A stretch of DNA of 64,000 nucleotides, from the NCBI RefSeq assembly GCF_011047315.1, contig NZ_CP049259.1:682001-746000 (forward strand), in the 5' to 3' direction. The stretch comes from Altererythrobacter sp. BO-6 (GTDB lineage: Bacteria > Pseudomonadota > Alphaproteobacteria > Sphingomonadales > Sphingomonadaceae). Made by a program: the position numbers and the translations under genes. The notes under the pieces were generated by a model, which saw only the letters and a list, made by a program, of their open reading frames with translations, ran no database searches and was not told where the DNA came from. The first letter of the stretch is position 1. The number at the start of each line of letters is the position of its first letter. Shown in pieces: positions 36,941 through 46,993 of this stretch.

Positions 36941-37834
36941 ATGGAGCAGAAGCGCGTCACGCTCGCCAACGGGATCGAGCTCGATGTGGTAGACGAAGGC
37001 CCGCGCGATGGGCCCGCGCTGATCTTCCTACATGGCTTTCCCGAAAGCCACCGCACCTGGCGCCACCAGATCGCGCATTTCAGTGACCGCTACCGCTGTG
37101 TTGCACCAGACCAGCGCGGCTATCGCGGATCGTCCAAGCCGCAGGAGGTCGAGGCATATGCACCGGCCAAGCTGATTGGCGATGTGTTCCTGCTCGCCGA
37201 CGCGCTGGGCATCGAGAAGTTCACAATCGTCGGCCATGACTGGGGCGGCGCGATCGCCTGGGGCGTGGCGCTTGGCGGCCAGCATGCGCGTGTGACCCGT
37301 GCAATAATTGCCAATGCGCCCCATCCGGCGGTGTTCCAGCGGCTGCTCTACACCAACCCGGTCCAGCGTGCGGCGAGCCAGTATATCCGCGCCTTTCGCG
37401 ACCCGGCCAATGACGACCTTATCCGAGCGAAAGGGATTACCGGCATTCTCAAGCAGGAAGTGAATTGGGACCGGCCCGACAACATGCCCGCTGAAGAGCG
37501 CGCGCAATTGCTGAAGGATTGGGAAGATCGCGATGCGTGCTTCGGCATGCTCAATTACTACCGCGCGAGCCGGATGGTGGTGCCGACAATGGACGAGCCG
37601 TTCGAACTGCCGGAAGGCTACGCGCCGCCGCCCGTGCCGAAGCTGTCGATTCCGACGCTGGTGATCTGGGCGCTCGATGATCTCGCGCTGCCGCCGGAAA
37701 ACCTCGAAGGGCTGGATGAATTGATCGATCCGCTCACCATCGTGCAGGTCCCCGATTGCGGGCATTTTGTGCCGTGGGAAGCGCCGGACAAGGTCAACGC
37801 CGCGATGGAGGAATTCCTCGCTGCAACCGACTAG
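36941..37834 (+). CDS. Alpha/beta hydrolase (epoxide-hydrolase-like)
   Basis: A 297-residue alpha/beta hydrolase. Oxyanion HGFPES, nucleophile elbow GHDWGG (Asp nucleophile, the mark of epoxide hydrolases and dehalogenases) and a catalytic His in PDCGHFVPWEAPD. Cap-domain Tyr residues are present in NYYRASRM. An epoxide-hydrolase role is likely, not certain. Its stop overlaps the convergent DUF2332 gene. Confidence 0.88.
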   Translation: MEQKRVTLANGIELDVVDEGPRDGPALIFLHGFPESHRTWRHQIAHFSDRYRCVAPDQRGYRGSSKPQEVEAYAPAKLIGDVFLLADALGIEKFTIVGHDWGGAIAWGVALGGQHARVTRAIIANAPHPAVFQRLLYTNPVQRAASQYIRAFRDPANDDLIRAKGITGILKQEVNWDRPDNMPAEERAQLLKDWEDRDACFGMLNYYRASRMVVPTMDEPFELPEGYAPPPVPKLSIPTLVIWALDDLALPPENLEGLDELIDPLTIVQVPDCGHFVPWEAPDKVNAAMEEFLAATD

Positions 37835-38929
37835 CCGGCCAGCCACTCGATATCCGCGCCATGCGCATGGGCGCGGGCCAGCAGCGTCTCATCCCCACCG
37901 CCGGGCCAGTAGCGGACGCGCAGTTCATGGCGATGCACCGTGCGGTTGGCCTCCAGTGCGATCCACGCCAGTGGCGCTTCGGCAGTGGCCCTCGCTCCGG
38001 CTGCTTCCATCGCGGCGGTGACGCGCTGCTGCTGGTCTTCAGGCACATATTGCCACCACGATCGAATGCATCAGTACCCGCGTGGTCCCTGGCGCCTGTG
38101 GCTTGGCGAGTTCGGCCTCCACGAATTCGGCTGCGTTGGCCTTGACCAGATCGGGCTTGCGTTCCTTTGCTGCCGCAATCGCCGCCTCCATCCGCTCAAA
38201 GCGGATCGTGTGCTCGGGCCAGATATAGGCTTTGAGCCGCAGCGCTTGCGCCGGATCGGTCAGGTCGACCGGGGCAACGTCGCAACCCTTCAGCGAGGCG
38301 AAGGTGAATGGCACATCGGGCGGCGGCGCGCCTTTCCAGCCGGGTTTGAACGCCATGACCGGCGCTTCGGGGCCAATCTCTACGCCGTCCAGGTGATAGC
38401 CATAGCGGTCAATCATCAGATTGATCCCTGCGCTGGAGCCGATCTCGAGGCACTCAAAGCTCGCCGGAAGTCCTCGTCCCGCCAGCCACAGCATTGCAGC
38501 GATAAAATTGCTCGAGCGACCCGCCTCGTTGGTTTGCGGCGGCCCGTCCAGCCAGGGCAGCAGGCGCGCCTCATGCAGCTGCATCACCTGCTCAATGATC
38601 GGCGCGGCATCGACCGGCACACCGCGATAGATCGGGGCGAGCTCGGGCGCTTCGGCGGCGAGATGCAAGGCATGGATCCCGCCCGCAATGCGTAGCGGCA
38701 GGGCATCCGACAAAGGCGCACCCTGCCAACTTCGGATCCGCTCCAGCAAGGCGTTGCTCCGGTCGCCGTCAACAGCAGCGAGGATCGCGGCGCACACCTT
38801 GGCGGTGATCGGCGCGCCATTCGCTTCGCAATAGGCAACCTGGTTGGCAAATGCGGTGCGCACGGCATCCGCTCCGGTCACGCCCATATCGACCAGTTCA
38901 TAGTCTGGCTTTGCACCATGATCGCCCAT
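37831..38929 (-). CDS. DUF2332 protein, frameshifted
   Basis: A DUF2332 family protein of unknown function. The first 291 codons hold [21 protein letters not shown] (methyltransferase-like glycine motif) and end ...RVLMHSIV. The remaining 74 codons, beginning [12 protein letters not shown], lie in another frame. One extra base at about 38056 (GTGGTGG for GTGTGG) separates them. Without it the protein is about 365 residues, the expected size. Sequencing error is likely since the downstream frame is still well conserved in character. Confidence 0.82.
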
Positions 38930-38973
38930 TTACATTGCCCTTTCCGCGCCCAGTCCTTAAGTGGCGCCACGCA

Positions 38974-39642
38974 ATGACCAACACCGCCGCAACACAGCTG
39001 ACTTTTGCCATTCCCAAGGGGCGCATTCTCGACGAAGCGCTACCGGTGATGGCGCGTGCCGGCGTGGTGCCGGAAGATGCGTTCCACGACAAGAGCAACC
39101 GCGCGCTCAGCTTTGCAACGACCCGCCCGGATATGCGGCTGATCCGCGTGCGCGCCTTCGATGTGGCGACCTTTGTGGCGCATGGCGCAGCGCAGGTCGG
39201 GATTGTCGGTTCGGACGTGATTGAGGAATTCGACTACGCCGATCTCTATGCCCCGGTCGATCTCGATATCGGGCACTGCCGCCTCAGCGTGGCGCGCGTC
39301 GCAGGCGATGACGCACAGCCCGGCTCCGTCAGCCACCTGCGGGTTGCGACCAAATATCCCAACCTCACCCGCCGCCATTTCGAGGCGAAGGGGATCCAGG
39401 CAGAATGCGTCAAGCTGAACGGCGCGATGGAGCTCGCTCCTTCGCTGGGGCTGGCACGCCAGATCGTCGACCTGGTTTCGACCGGGCAGACGCTGAAAGA
39501 CAATGGGCTGGTCGAAACCGACCGCATCCTCGACATTTCGGCGCGGCTGATCGTCAACCGCGCAGCGCTCAAGACCGACCCGCGTGTCGCGGAACTGGTC
39601 AATGCCTTTCGCACAATCACCGAAGCGCGGGACGCGGCCTGA
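38974..39642 (+). CDS. hisG: ATP phosphoribosyltransferase, short form
   Basis: A 222-residue catalytic subunit for the first step of histidine synthesis. [16 protein letters not shown] at the N-terminus and [14 protein letters not shown] [22 protein letters not shown] near the PRPP site are typical. It is the short form, lacking the C-terminal regulatory domain, and so should need a HisZ partner, which is not in this window. hisD overlaps it (TGATG). Confidence 0.95.
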   Translation: MTNTAATQLTFAIPKGRILDEALPVMARAGVVPEDAFHDKSNRALSFATTRPDMRLIRVRAFDVATFVAHGAAQVGIVGSDVIEEFDYADLYAPVDLDIGHCRLSVARVAGDDAQPGSVSHLRVATKYPNLTRRHFEAKGIQAECVKLNGAMELAPSLGLARQIVDLVSTGQTLKDNGLVETDRILDISARLIVNRAALKTDPRVAELVNAFRTITEARDAA

Positions 39643-40931
39643 TGCAGTTGCTCCGCTCCGCTGACCCCGCTTTCGCCGCGCAGTTTGACGCGCTGGTCAA
39701 TGCACGCCGCGAAAGCGACGCCGATGTCAGCGCTGATGTCGCGCGCATCCTCGCCGATGTGAAGGCGCGCGGCGATGCGGCTCTGGCGGAATACTCGCAG
39801 CGTTTCGACGGTTATGCACTGGCGAGCGACGCGGACTGGATCATCACCGCCGAAGCGTGCCGGGCGGCCTATGACGCGCTGGACCCAGGCCTGCGCGATG
39901 CGCTCGAACTCGCTGCGGAGAGAATCCGCGCCTATCACGCCGACCAGCTCCCCTCGAACCGCGACTTCACCGATGCAGCAGGCGTGCGGCAGGGCGCGAT
40001 CTGGCGCCCGGTCGATGCCGCCGGACTCTATGTCCCTGGCGGGCGGGCGGCCTATCCCTCCTCGCTGCTGATGAACGCGATACCTGCCAAGGTCGCCGGG
40101 GTCGAGCGGCTGGTGGTCGTAACCCCCACCCCCCATGGCAAGACCAATCCGCTAGTGCTTGCTGCCGCGCATATCGCGGGGGTGGACGAGATCTGGCGCG
40201 TCGGCGGGGCACAAGCCGTGGCCGCGCTCGCCTATGGCACCGAGCGGATTGCCAGCGTCGATGTGATCACCGGCCCGGGCAATGCCTGGGTGGCCGAAGC
40301 CAAGCGCCAGCTTTTCGGCGTGGTCGGGATCGACATGGTCGCCGGGCCGAGCGAGATTCTGGTGATCGCGGACGGGCACAACCGGGCTGACTGGATCGCC
40401 GCCGACTTGCTGAGCCAGGCCGAGCATGACCCGACCTCGCAATCGATCCTGATTACTGATGATGCGGCTTTCGCGGATGAGGTTTCCGCACAGGTGGATG
40501 CGCAGCTGGCACAACTTGCCACGAGCGAGACAGCAACTGCGAGCTGGCAGGCCAATGGCGCGATCATTGTCGTGCAAGACCTGTCTGAAGCGGCTCCTCT
40601 GGCTGACCGGCTGGCGGCCGAGCATGTCGAACTCGCCGTCGCCGAACCCGAGCCGCTGCTGAAGGCGATCCGCCATGCCGGCAGCGTGTTCCTTGGCCGC
40701 ATGACACCTGAGGCGATCGGTGACTATGTCGCCGGCCCCAACCATGTCCTTCCCACCGGGCGCCGCGCGCGTTTTGCCAGCGGCCTCTCCGTGCTCGACT
40801 TCATGAAGCGCACAAGCTTCATCGCGCTCGATGCTGAATCCCTTGAGAAAATCGGCCCAGCCGCTGTCGCGCTGGCCCATGCCGAAGGCTTGCCCGCGCA
40901 TGCCAGATCGGTTGAATTGAGGCTTAAATGA
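39642..40931 (+). CDS. hisD: Histidinol dehydrogenase
   Basis: A 429-residue zinc enzyme that oxidises histidinol to histidine. Segments GLYVPGGRAAYPSSLLMNAIPAKVAGV, GPGNAWVAEAKRQLFG, GPSEILVIAD and LSQAEHDPTSQSILIT contain the NAD and zinc sites; GPNHVLPTGRRARF is the C-terminal signature. ATG overlaps the hisG TGA; nusB overlaps its end. Confidence 0.96.
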   Translation: MQLLRSADPAFAAQFDALVNARRESDADVSADVARILADVKARGDAALAEYSQRFDGYALASDADWIITAEACRAAYDALDPGLRDALELAAERIRAYHADQLPSNRDFTDAAGVRQGAIWRPVDAAGLYVPGGRAAYPSSLLMNAIPAKVAGVERLVVVTPTPHGKTNPLVLAAAHIAGVDEIWRVGGAQAVAALAYGTERIASVDVITGPGNAWVAEAKRQLFGVVGIDMVAGPSEILVIADGHNRADWIAADLLSQAEHDPTSQSILITDDAAFADEVSAQVDAQLAQLATSETATASWQANGAIIVVQDLSEAAPLADRLAAEHVELAVAEPEPLLKAIRHAGSVFLGRMTPEAIGDYVAGPNHVLPTGRRARFASGLSVLDFMKRTSFIALDAESLEKIGPAAVALAHAEGLPAHARSVELRLK

Positions 40932-41377
40932 ATCCCCCCCGTTCCCAGGCCCGCTCCGCCGCCCGGCTCGCCGCCGTCCAGGCGCTGTACCAGCAGCATA
41001 TGGAGGGCACCCCGCTCGCGCGGCTGCTCAACGAGTTCCACCAGCACCGGTTGGGCATGGAGGACGAGGACGAGCAATTCGCCGAGGCCGAAGTCGATTT
41101 CTTCGATGACCTTGTGGCCGGGGTCGACGCCCGACGGGCGGAGATTGACGAACTGCTGACCGGCAAGCTGGCCGAGGGCTGGACGCTGGCCCGGCTCGAC
41201 AAGACCATGCTGCAGATCCTGCGAGCCGGAGCCTTTGAGCTGATTGCGCGGGCCGATGTGCCCACCGCCACCGCGATCGACGAATATGTCGATGTGGCCA
41301 AGGCTTTCTTCGACGATCGCGAAGCGAAATTCGTCAACGGCATCCTTGATGCGGTTGGCAAGGATGCCCGCGCTTAA
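40928..41377 (+). CDS. nusB: Transcription antitermination factor NusB
   Basis: A 149-residue all-helical NusB, which binds boxA RNA with S10. RSAARLAAVQALYQQHMEG at the N-terminus and the C-terminal AIDEYVDVAKAFFDDREAKFVNGILDAV are typical. ATG 40928 overlaps the hisD stop. Convergent with the esterase gene by 4 bp. Confidence 0.94.
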   Translation: MNPPRSQARSAARLAAVQALYQQHMEGTPLARLLNEFHQHRLGMEDEDEQFAEAEVDFFDDLVAGVDARRAEIDELLTGKLAEGWTLARLDKTMLQILRAGAFELIARADVPTATAIDEYVDVAKAFFDDREAKFVNGILDAVGKDARA

Positions 41378-42351
41378 GGGTCATTCGCATCGAGGAAGGC
41401 CAGCGGAATATCCACTCGCTGCGCCCAGGCGTTTTCCTCATGCTCCGTGCCGAAAAACGCTCTGCTCTCGTAATTCGGCCCCACCCAGCCCTGTTCGGCC
41501 ATCATCGCGTCAAACGCCGCGAAATAGGGCGCATAGTAAGCGTCAAGCGTGGCAGTGCCGTGATCGACATAGATCCGGTTCTTGCCTGGATCGAGGCGGG
41601 TCGAGGCGAAATAGGCGCGAAACGCGTTGGCCACTTCGGCGGCGCGCGTTTCAGGGTCACCGCCTTCGGGGTTAGCCAGCGGCAGGTGGGTTGAAAGCCC
41701 GGCCGCCTGGCCGAACACTTCGGGATATTCGGCGATCAGATACAGGCTCATCAGCCCACCCATCGACGATCCCATCACGGCGGTATCTTTCGGCCCGTCA
41801 AGCGTGCGAAATTCGCTATCGACTTTGCGCTTCAGCGCGCCCGCCACCATCGCGGCATAGGCATCGCCGCGCAAAGGCTTGCCCGCCTCGATGCCGTCCC
41901 ATGTCATGCCGGTTACCCTTGCCTGCTGGCTTTCGGGCAACAGATCGAACAGTTTTTGCGGGAACAGCGTCTGGTACCGATCAAGCGGGCTGCGCAGTCC
42001 GACAACAATCCATTCGCGCAGATCGCCGCGTGCCGAAAGCCGCATGATTGCCTCATCCACCGCCCATTCCTTGTCGAAATTGGACAGGCGCCGGTCGAAG
42101 ATGTTCTCGGCATCGTGCATGTAGAGCACCGGATAGCGCCGGGCAGGATCGCTGCCGTAGCTTGGAGGGAGCCACACCCAGATATCGCGCACGCCGACCG
42201 CTTCCGCCGGGGCAAAATCGCTCCACCACACGATTTCTCCCGCCGATGGTACCGGCACTTCGGGCTTCGCTGGCTCCTGGGCCTGCGCCCCCAATGGCGC
42301 GGACAGCATTAGCGCAAGGGCGGCAGCGGCAGCGCGAAAGAAAGATGACAT
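41374..42351 (-). CDS. Exported esterase (esterase D / PF00756 type)
   Basis: A 325-residue protein with a Sec signal peptide (SSFFRAAAAALALMLSAPLGAQAQ) and an alpha/beta-hydrolase domain like enterochelin esterase. Nucleophile elbow is MGSSMGGLMSLYL, with RYPVLYMHDAENIFDRR upstream and the late TEHEENAWAQR as probable catalytic His. Start 42351 chosen for the signal peptide. Substrate unknown. Confidence 0.85.
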   Translation of the reverse strand: MSSFFRAAAAALALMLSAPLGAQAQEPAKPEVPVPSAGEIVWWSDFAPAEAVGVRDIWVWLPPSYGSDPARRYPVLYMHDAENIFDRRLSNFDKEWAVDEAIMRLSARGDLREWIVVGLRSPLDRYQTLFPQKLFDLLPESQQARVTGMTWDGIEAGKPLRGDAYAAMVAGALKRKVDSEFRTLDGPKDTAVMGSSMGGLMSLYLIAEYPEVFGQAAGLSTHLPLANPEGGDPETRAAEVANAFRAYFASTRLDPGKNRIYVDHGTATLDAYYAPYFAAFDAMMAEQGWVGPNYESRAFFGTEHEENAWAQRVDIPLAFLDANDP

Positions 42352-42410
42352 CGGAAAATCCCCGTGCAAGGAGCGTTCCTTATGACCCGCCGATTTTGAC
42401 ATTGGAAGCT

Positions 42411-43265
42411 ATGAACGAGACCGAATTCATCGCTGCCCTGCGTGCATTGCCGCTCCATCCTGGCGCGCGCCAACTGCAGGATGACTGTGCAGTGCTGGAT
42501 ATCGGCAGGGAAGCACTGATCCTGACGCATGACACCATGGCCGAAGGCACGCATTTCCCGGCCGGTGCCGACCTGGCCGATGTTGCGTGGAAGCTGGTCG
42601 CCGTGAACCTGTCTGACCTCGCCGCCAAAGGTGCCGAGCCAGTCGGGGTCCTGCTCGGGCACAGTCTCGGGCCGGACGATGAGCGATTTCTGGCAGGCTT
42701 GCGCGAAGTGCTTGATGCCTATCGGGTGCCGCTGCTTGGCGGGGATACGATCAAGGCCGCTGGCGGCCGCACCTTCGGCCTCACTGCAATCGGCCGCGCG
42801 ACGCATGTCCCCGTACCGGACCGGCGCGGCGCGAAGCCCGGCGATGCGGTCTATGTCACGGGAACACTGGGCCGCGCGATGCTGGGGTTCGAAGGTAAAG
42901 CGGAACATGTCGAAGCCTTCGCCCGGCCGCACCCCTTGCTGGCCGAAGGGCGCGCGCTGGCGCCATATGTGACTGCGATGATGGACATCTCCGACGGGCT
43001 GCTACTTGACGCGTGGCGGATCGCTGATGCCAGCGAGGCGACCATCGCGCTGGATAGTGCCGCTGTGCCGGTCGCCGCTCCTGAGCGGCTGGACGACTGC
43101 CTGCGCTGGGGCGACGACTACGAGCTGCTGTTTACGCTACCCGATGGCACAAGTCCGCCGGTTGCCGCCACGCGCATCGGCACAGTCGAGCCGCGCGGCT
43201 TCGCGCCGTTATTTCTCAATGGCCATCCGATCCTTAATGCCGAAGGGCTGGGCTACCAGCACTAG
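42411..43265 (+). CDS. thiL: Thiamine-monophosphate kinase
   Basis: A 284-residue kinase that makes thiamine diphosphate. LDIGREALILTHDTMAEGTHF, NLSDLAAKGAEPVGVLL, LLGGDTIKA and MMDISDGLLLDAWRIA are the standard ThiL motifs with Mg-binding Asp residues. Start ATG 42411 chosen. A GC-rich segment with possible small hairpins follows (43280-43340) before hppA. Confidence 0.95.
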   Translation: MNETEFIAALRALPLHPGARQLQDDCAVLDIGREALILTHDTMAEGTHFPAGADLADVAWKLVAVNLSDLAAKGAEPVGVLLGHSLGPDDERFLAGLREVLDAYRVPLLGGDTIKAAGGRTFGLTAIGRATHVPVPDRRGAKPGDAVYVTGTLGRAMLGFEGKAEHVEAFARPHPLLAEGRALAPYVTAMMDISDGLLLDAWRIADASEATIALDSAAVPVAAPERLDDCLRWGDDYELLFTLPDGTSPPVAATRIGTVEPRGFAPLFLNGHPILNAEGLGYQH

Positions 43266-43398
43266 CGAAACTGGTGACACGGGCGGCAAACCGCCGATTC
43301 CGCCCTTGTCTCTCGCGAAGCATCCCTTATAGCTCCCGCACCAATCGCCTCCGCGTCCGCGGGGGCGTATTTCCACGTAGGGTTAAGGGGAAGAGTTC

Positions 43399-45516
43399 GT
43401 GGACCTAATTCTCATTTCAATCGGGCTGGGATTGCTTGCCATTGTCTATGGCATCTTCACCAGCCGCCAGGTTCTCGGCGCTGATGCCGGGAACGCCAAG
43501 ATGCAGGAAATCGCTGGCGCGATCCAAGAAGGTGCGCAAGCCTATCTCAACCGCCAATACACCACCATCGGTCTTGTCGGTGTGGTTGTTGCCGCGCTGG
43601 TCGCCTATTTTCTGGGCGTTGTCCCGGCTGTGGGCTTCCTGATCGGCGCAGTGCTGTCAGGCGTTGCGGGCTATATCGGGATGAACATCTCGGTCCGCTC
43701 GAACGTGCGCACGGCTGCTGCTGCTTCGAAGGGCCTGCAACAGGGCCTGACCATCGCGTTCCGCGCTGGCGCCATCACCGGCATGCTGGTGGCAGGCCTG
43801 GCGCTGCTGGCGATCGCCGTGTTCTTCTATGTGCTGGTCGGCCAGATGGCGCTCGAAGCCAACAGTCGCACCGTGATTGACGGCCTCGTCGGCCTCGCCT
43901 TCGGTGCATCGCTGATTTCGATCTTTGCGCGTCTGGGCGGCGGCATTTTCACCAAGGCCGCAGACGTCGGCGCTGACCTCGTCGGCAAGGTTGAAGCTGG
44001 CATCCCGGAAGACGATCCGCGCAACCCGGCCACCATCGCCGACAATGTGGGCGACAATGTGGGCGACTGCGCCGGCATGGCTGCCGACCTGTTCGAAACC
44101 TATGTCGTCACCGTTGGCGCAACCATGGTCCTCATGGCGCTGCTGCTCACCGGCATTGGCGACCTGCTGCTGCCGCTGATGGCGCTGCCGCTGCTGATTG
44201 GCGGCGCATGTATCGTCACCTCGATCATCGGCACTTACTTTGTCCGTCTCGGCAATGGCACCAATGTCATGGGCGCGATGTACAAGGGGTTCATCGTAAC
44301 CGCTGTTCTCGCGATCCCGCTGATCTGGTTCGCAACGCAATATGCGCTGGGCAGTGTTGGGGTGGACATGAACACGGTGCTCAACCCGGGCCTGGGCATG
44401 GTCGAATTCACCGGCCGTGACCTGTTCTACTGCTCGCTGATCGGCCTGGCGCTGACCGGCATCATCATCTGGATCACCGAGTATTACACCGGCACCAACT
44501 ACCGCCCGGTCCGCTCGATCGCCAAGGCTTCGGAAACGGGCCACGGCACCAACGTGATCCAGGGCCTGGCGATCAGCCTTGAATCGACCGCGCTGCCGAC
44601 CATCGTCATCATCGCGGCGATCATCGGTGCCTACCAGCTGGCCGGCCTGCTCGGCCTGGCATTCGGCGCAACCGCGATGCTGGCGCTGGCCGGCATGGTC
44701 GTGGCGCTCGACGCCTATGGCCCTGTCACCGACAACGCCGGCGGCATCGCCGAAATGGCTGGTCTGGACGAAAGCGTCCGCGAGAAGACCGACCTGCTCG
44801 ACGCCGTGGGCAACACCACCAAGGCAGTGACCAAGGGCTATGCCATCGGTTCGGCCGGTCTTGCCGCGCTGGTGCTGTTCGCCGCTTACACCGCCGACCT
44901 TCGCGAGTATTTCCCGAACGCTGACGTCAATTTCAGCCTCGAGAACCCCTATGTGATCGTCGGCCTGCTGCTCGGCGCGCTGCTGCCGTACCTGTTCGGT
45001 GCGATGGGCATGACCGCCGTGGGCCGCGCCGCGGGTGACGTGGTGGTCGATGTGCGTGACCAGTTCGCCAACGACCCGGGCATCATGGAAGGCACCAGCC
45101 GTCCGAACTATGCCCGCACGGTGGACCTCGTTACCAAGGCCGCGATCAAGGAAATGATCATTCCGTCGCTGCTGCCGGTGCTGGCACCGATCGTGACCTA
45201 CTTCGTGATCTATGGTCTTGCCGGGCAGGAAAACGCCTTTGCTGCGCTCGGTGCACTGCTGCTCGGCGTGATCGTCGGCGGGTTGTTCGTCGCGCTGTCG
45301 ATGACCGCCGGTGGCGGCGCATGGGACAATGCGAAGAAGTACATCGAAGACGGCAATCACGGTGGCAAGGGCTCCGAAGCCCACAAGGCTGCCGTGACCG
45401 GCGACACCGTGGGTGACCCGTACAAGGACACCGCAGGTCCCGCCGTGAACCCGATGATCAAGATCACCAACATCGTGGCGCTGCTGTTGCTCGCCGCGCT
45501 GGCGGGTGCTCACTAA
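43399..45516 (+). CDS. hppA: H+-translocating pyrophosphatase, K+-independent type
   Basis: A 705-residue membrane pyrophosphatase with about 16 helices. The catalytic segment [20 protein letters not shown] and [20 protein letters not shown] provide Mg and PPi ligands; a third is [20 protein letters not shown] near the end. [10 protein letters not shown] has Lys after GNTT, the mark of the K+-independent proton-pumping class. GTG start 43399 with AAGGGGAAG upstream. A strong terminator follows. Confidence 0.96.
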   Translation: MDLILISIGLGLLAIVYGIFTSRQVLGADAGNAKMQEIAGAIQEGAQAYLNRQYTTIGLVGVVVAALVAYFLGVVPAVGFLIGAVLSGVAGYIGMNISVRSNVRTAAAASKGLQQGLTIAFRAGAITGMLVAGLALLAIAVFFYVLVGQMALEANSRTVIDGLVGLAFGASLISIFARLGGGIFTKAADVGADLVGKVEAGIPEDDPRNPATIADNVGDNVGDCAGMAADLFETYVVTVGATMVLMALLLTGIGDLLLPLMALPLLIGGACIVTSIIGTYFVRLGNGTNVMGAMYKGFIVTAVLAIPLIWFATQYALGSVGVDMNTVLNPGLGMVEFTGRDLFYCSLIGLALTGIIIWITEYYTGTNYRPVRSIAKASETGHGTNVIQGLAISLESTALPTIVIIAAIIGAYQLAGLLGLAFGATAMLALAGMVVALDAYGPVTDNAGGIAEMAGLDESVREKTDLLDAVGNTTKAVTKGYAIGSAGLAALVLFAAYTADLREYFPNADVNFSLENPYVIVGLLLGALLPYLFGAMGMTAVGRAAGDVVVDVRDQFANDPGIMEGTSRPNYARTVDLVTKAAIKEMIIPSLLPVLAPIVTYFVIYGLAGQENAFAALGALLLGVIVGGLFVALSMTAGGGAWDNAKKYIEDGNHGGKGSEAHKAAVTGDTVGDPYKDTAGPAVNPMIKITNIVALLLLAALAGAH

Positions 45517-45545
45517 GACATTGGTTCCCCCAAGAGGGACTGGAG

Positions 45546-45582
45546 AGCCCCGTTCAACTTCGGTTGGACGGGGCTTTTTCTT
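45546..45582 (+). terminator. Rho-independent terminator after hppA
   Basis: A 13-bp stem AGCCCCGTTCAAC / GTTGGACGGGGCT (one G-T pair) closed by a TTCG tetraloop at 45559-45562, followed by TTTTC. A textbook intrinsic terminator. Confidence 0.93.
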
Positions 45583-45627
45583 GCGTGCCCGAAGCTTGGC
45601 AAGTTGACGCCTGCGTAAGCGCATCGC

Positions 45628-46569
45628 ATGGCAATCGCCATGTCTGACGCCCCCTCACCCGAACAGCTCGTCGCCGGGCTCGTGAAGTTGCTCACCGTCG
45701 AACAGGATGAGCCGATGCGCTTCACCGGTCGCCCGCAAAAGGGCGGCATCGGCCGCGTGTTCGGCGGGCAGGTGATCGCGCAGGCGCTGCAAGCGGCGCA
45801 GGCGACCGTAGGTGACGGGAAGCAAGCGCATTCGCTCCACGCCTATTTCCTGCGCGGCGGCAAGGAAGGCCCGCCGATCCATTACGAGGTCGCCGCCGAT
45901 TTCGACGGGCGCAGCTTTGCCAACCGCCGCGTGGTCGCCAGCCAGGTCGAGGAAGACGGCACCAGCCGCCCGATCCTGAACCTCACCGCCAGCTTCCAGT
46001 TGCCCGAAGCCGGGCTGGAGCATGACGATTATGTTATGCCCGATGTGCCGCTGCCGGAGGAACTGCGCAGCGACATGGAGTTGCGCCGCGAGCATGCCGA
46101 CCAGGCGGGTATCACCGGCACCGCGCGCGAGATCATGCTGCGCCCCCGGCCGATCGAGATGCGCACCACGGACAAGCTGCACTGGATGAACAGCGAGCCC
46201 AAGCCGCCGCGCGCGCACAGCTGGTTCAAGGCTGCAGCGCCGCTGCCTGACGATCCCGCGCTGCACCGCGCGATCATCGCCTATGCCAGCGATTTCACCC
46301 TGCTCGGCACCAGTGCGTTGCCGCATGGGCTAAGCTGGATGCGCGGCGAACTGCTCGGCGCCAGCCTGGACCATGCGATCTGGTTCCATTCGCCCGGAGA
46401 CAGGCCGGCACGCGCGGACGAATGGCTGCTCTATGCCACCGATGCCCCGTGGAGCGGCGGCGGGCGCGGCTTCAACCGCGGGCGGATCTTCAACCGCGCT
46501 GGCGAACTGGTCGCCAGCGTGGCGCAGGAAGGGATGATCAGGAAGCGCGCTCAAGCAGCACAGCGGTAG
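45628..46569 (+). CDS. tesB: Acyl-CoA thioesterase II
   Basis: A double-hotdog TesB of 313 residues (ATG 45628) or 309 (ATG 45640). RVFGGQVIAQALQAA and HSLHAYFLRGGKEGPPIHYEV are in the first repeat; DFTLLGTSALPHGLSWMRG and SLDHAIWFHSP in the second. The last codons fall in the first copy of a 41-bp tandem repeat, so the C-terminal IRKRAQAAQR may be a recent change. Confidence 0.93.
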   Translation: MAIAMSDAPSPEQLVAGLVKLLTVEQDEPMRFTGRPQKGGIGRVFGGQVIAQALQAAQATVGDGKQAHSLHAYFLRGGKEGPPIHYEVAADFDGRSFANRRVVASQVEEDGTSRPILNLTASFQLPEAGLEHDDYVMPDVPLPEELRSDMELRREHADQAGITGTAREIMLRPRPIEMRTTDKLHWMNSEPKPPRAHSWFKAAAPLPDDPALHRAIIAYASDFTLLGTSALPHGLSWMRGELLGASLDHAIWFHSPGDRPARADEWLLYATDAPWSGGGRGFNRGRIFNRAGELVASVAQEGMIRKRAQAAQR

Positions 46570-46615
46570 CGCGAACAAGAAGGAAGCGCGCTCAAGCAGC
46601 ACAGCGGTAGCGCGA
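46540..46615. repeat. Two-copy tandem repeat across the tesB stop
   Basis: The 35-bp sequence starting AGGAAGCGCGCTCAAGCAGC at 46540 repeats at 46581, period 41 bp, identical for about 35 bases. The tesB stop lies in the first copy. A recent duplication is the simplest reading. Confidence 0.9.
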
Positions 46616-46683
46616 CCAAGGACACGTGAAAAGCGGAGCGATGGAACACATGGAACACGGTCCAAGGGCAAAAAGCGGCGTTC

Positions 46684-46816
46684 TGTGACTCTGGCGAGCA
46701 AAAGTGTGACTCTGCGCGCATTTGTGTGACCTTTTCGCGCGAATGTGTGACCCGTTCTGGCCAAAGCGTGACTTTACGGCGCGCCGAAGTGTGACCCTTG
46801 CGACCTGACGTGTGAC
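46684..46816 (+). repeat. Seven-copy TGTGAC array, about 21-bp spacing
   Basis: TGTGAC (once CGTGAC) starts at 46684, 46705, 46725, 46746, 46767, 46790 and 46811, intervals 21, 20, 21, 21, 23 and 21 bp, all on the same strand, most preceded by A/G-rich bases and G. The sequences between are not similar. The spacing is about two helical turns. This is the main content of the gap between tesB and the GIY-YIG gene (46570-46993). Confidence 0.85.
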
Positions 46817-46952
46817 CGCCTTGGCCGCATTCTGCCAGGGAGATGCGGATCGGAGCGAGGCCGGACGATGAGAAAGTGCCCCTCCGGTATAACATCCTGT
46901 GAAATTGTAGGAAAATCGGATAGCGACTGGCGAGGCTATTGCAAACTTACTT

Positions 46953-46979
46953 CGTCATTCCCGCGCACGCGGGAATCCA
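46953..46979. repeat. REP-like palindrome, copy C (left of GIY-YIG gene)
   Basis: A 27-bp palindrome beginning CGTCATTCCCGCG that ends 14 bp before the ATG of the GIY-YIG gene. Its inverted partner at 47309-47335 matches at 26 of 27 positions. Same family as copies A and B at 9.0 kb. Confidence 0.92.
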
Positions 46980-46993
46980 ATAGAACTTCCTGA

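Noticed and set aside
43266..43398. Riboswitch or regulatory RNA before hppA
   Set aside because: Only short GC hairpins were seen; no known aptamer pattern.
43657..45624. A 655-codon open frame antisense to hppA
   Set aside because: Shadow of hppA codon bias; low-complexity His/Gln/Arg composition and no recognisable family.
46684..46816. CRISPR array
   Set aside because: The repeat is only 6-7 bp and spacers about 14 bp; no long repeat and no cas genes nearby.
46330..46895. Two minus-strand frames across the tesB end and TGTGAC array
   Set aside because: Their products are low-complexity translations of the direct repeats (GHTxARKxT-like), not proteins with a fold.
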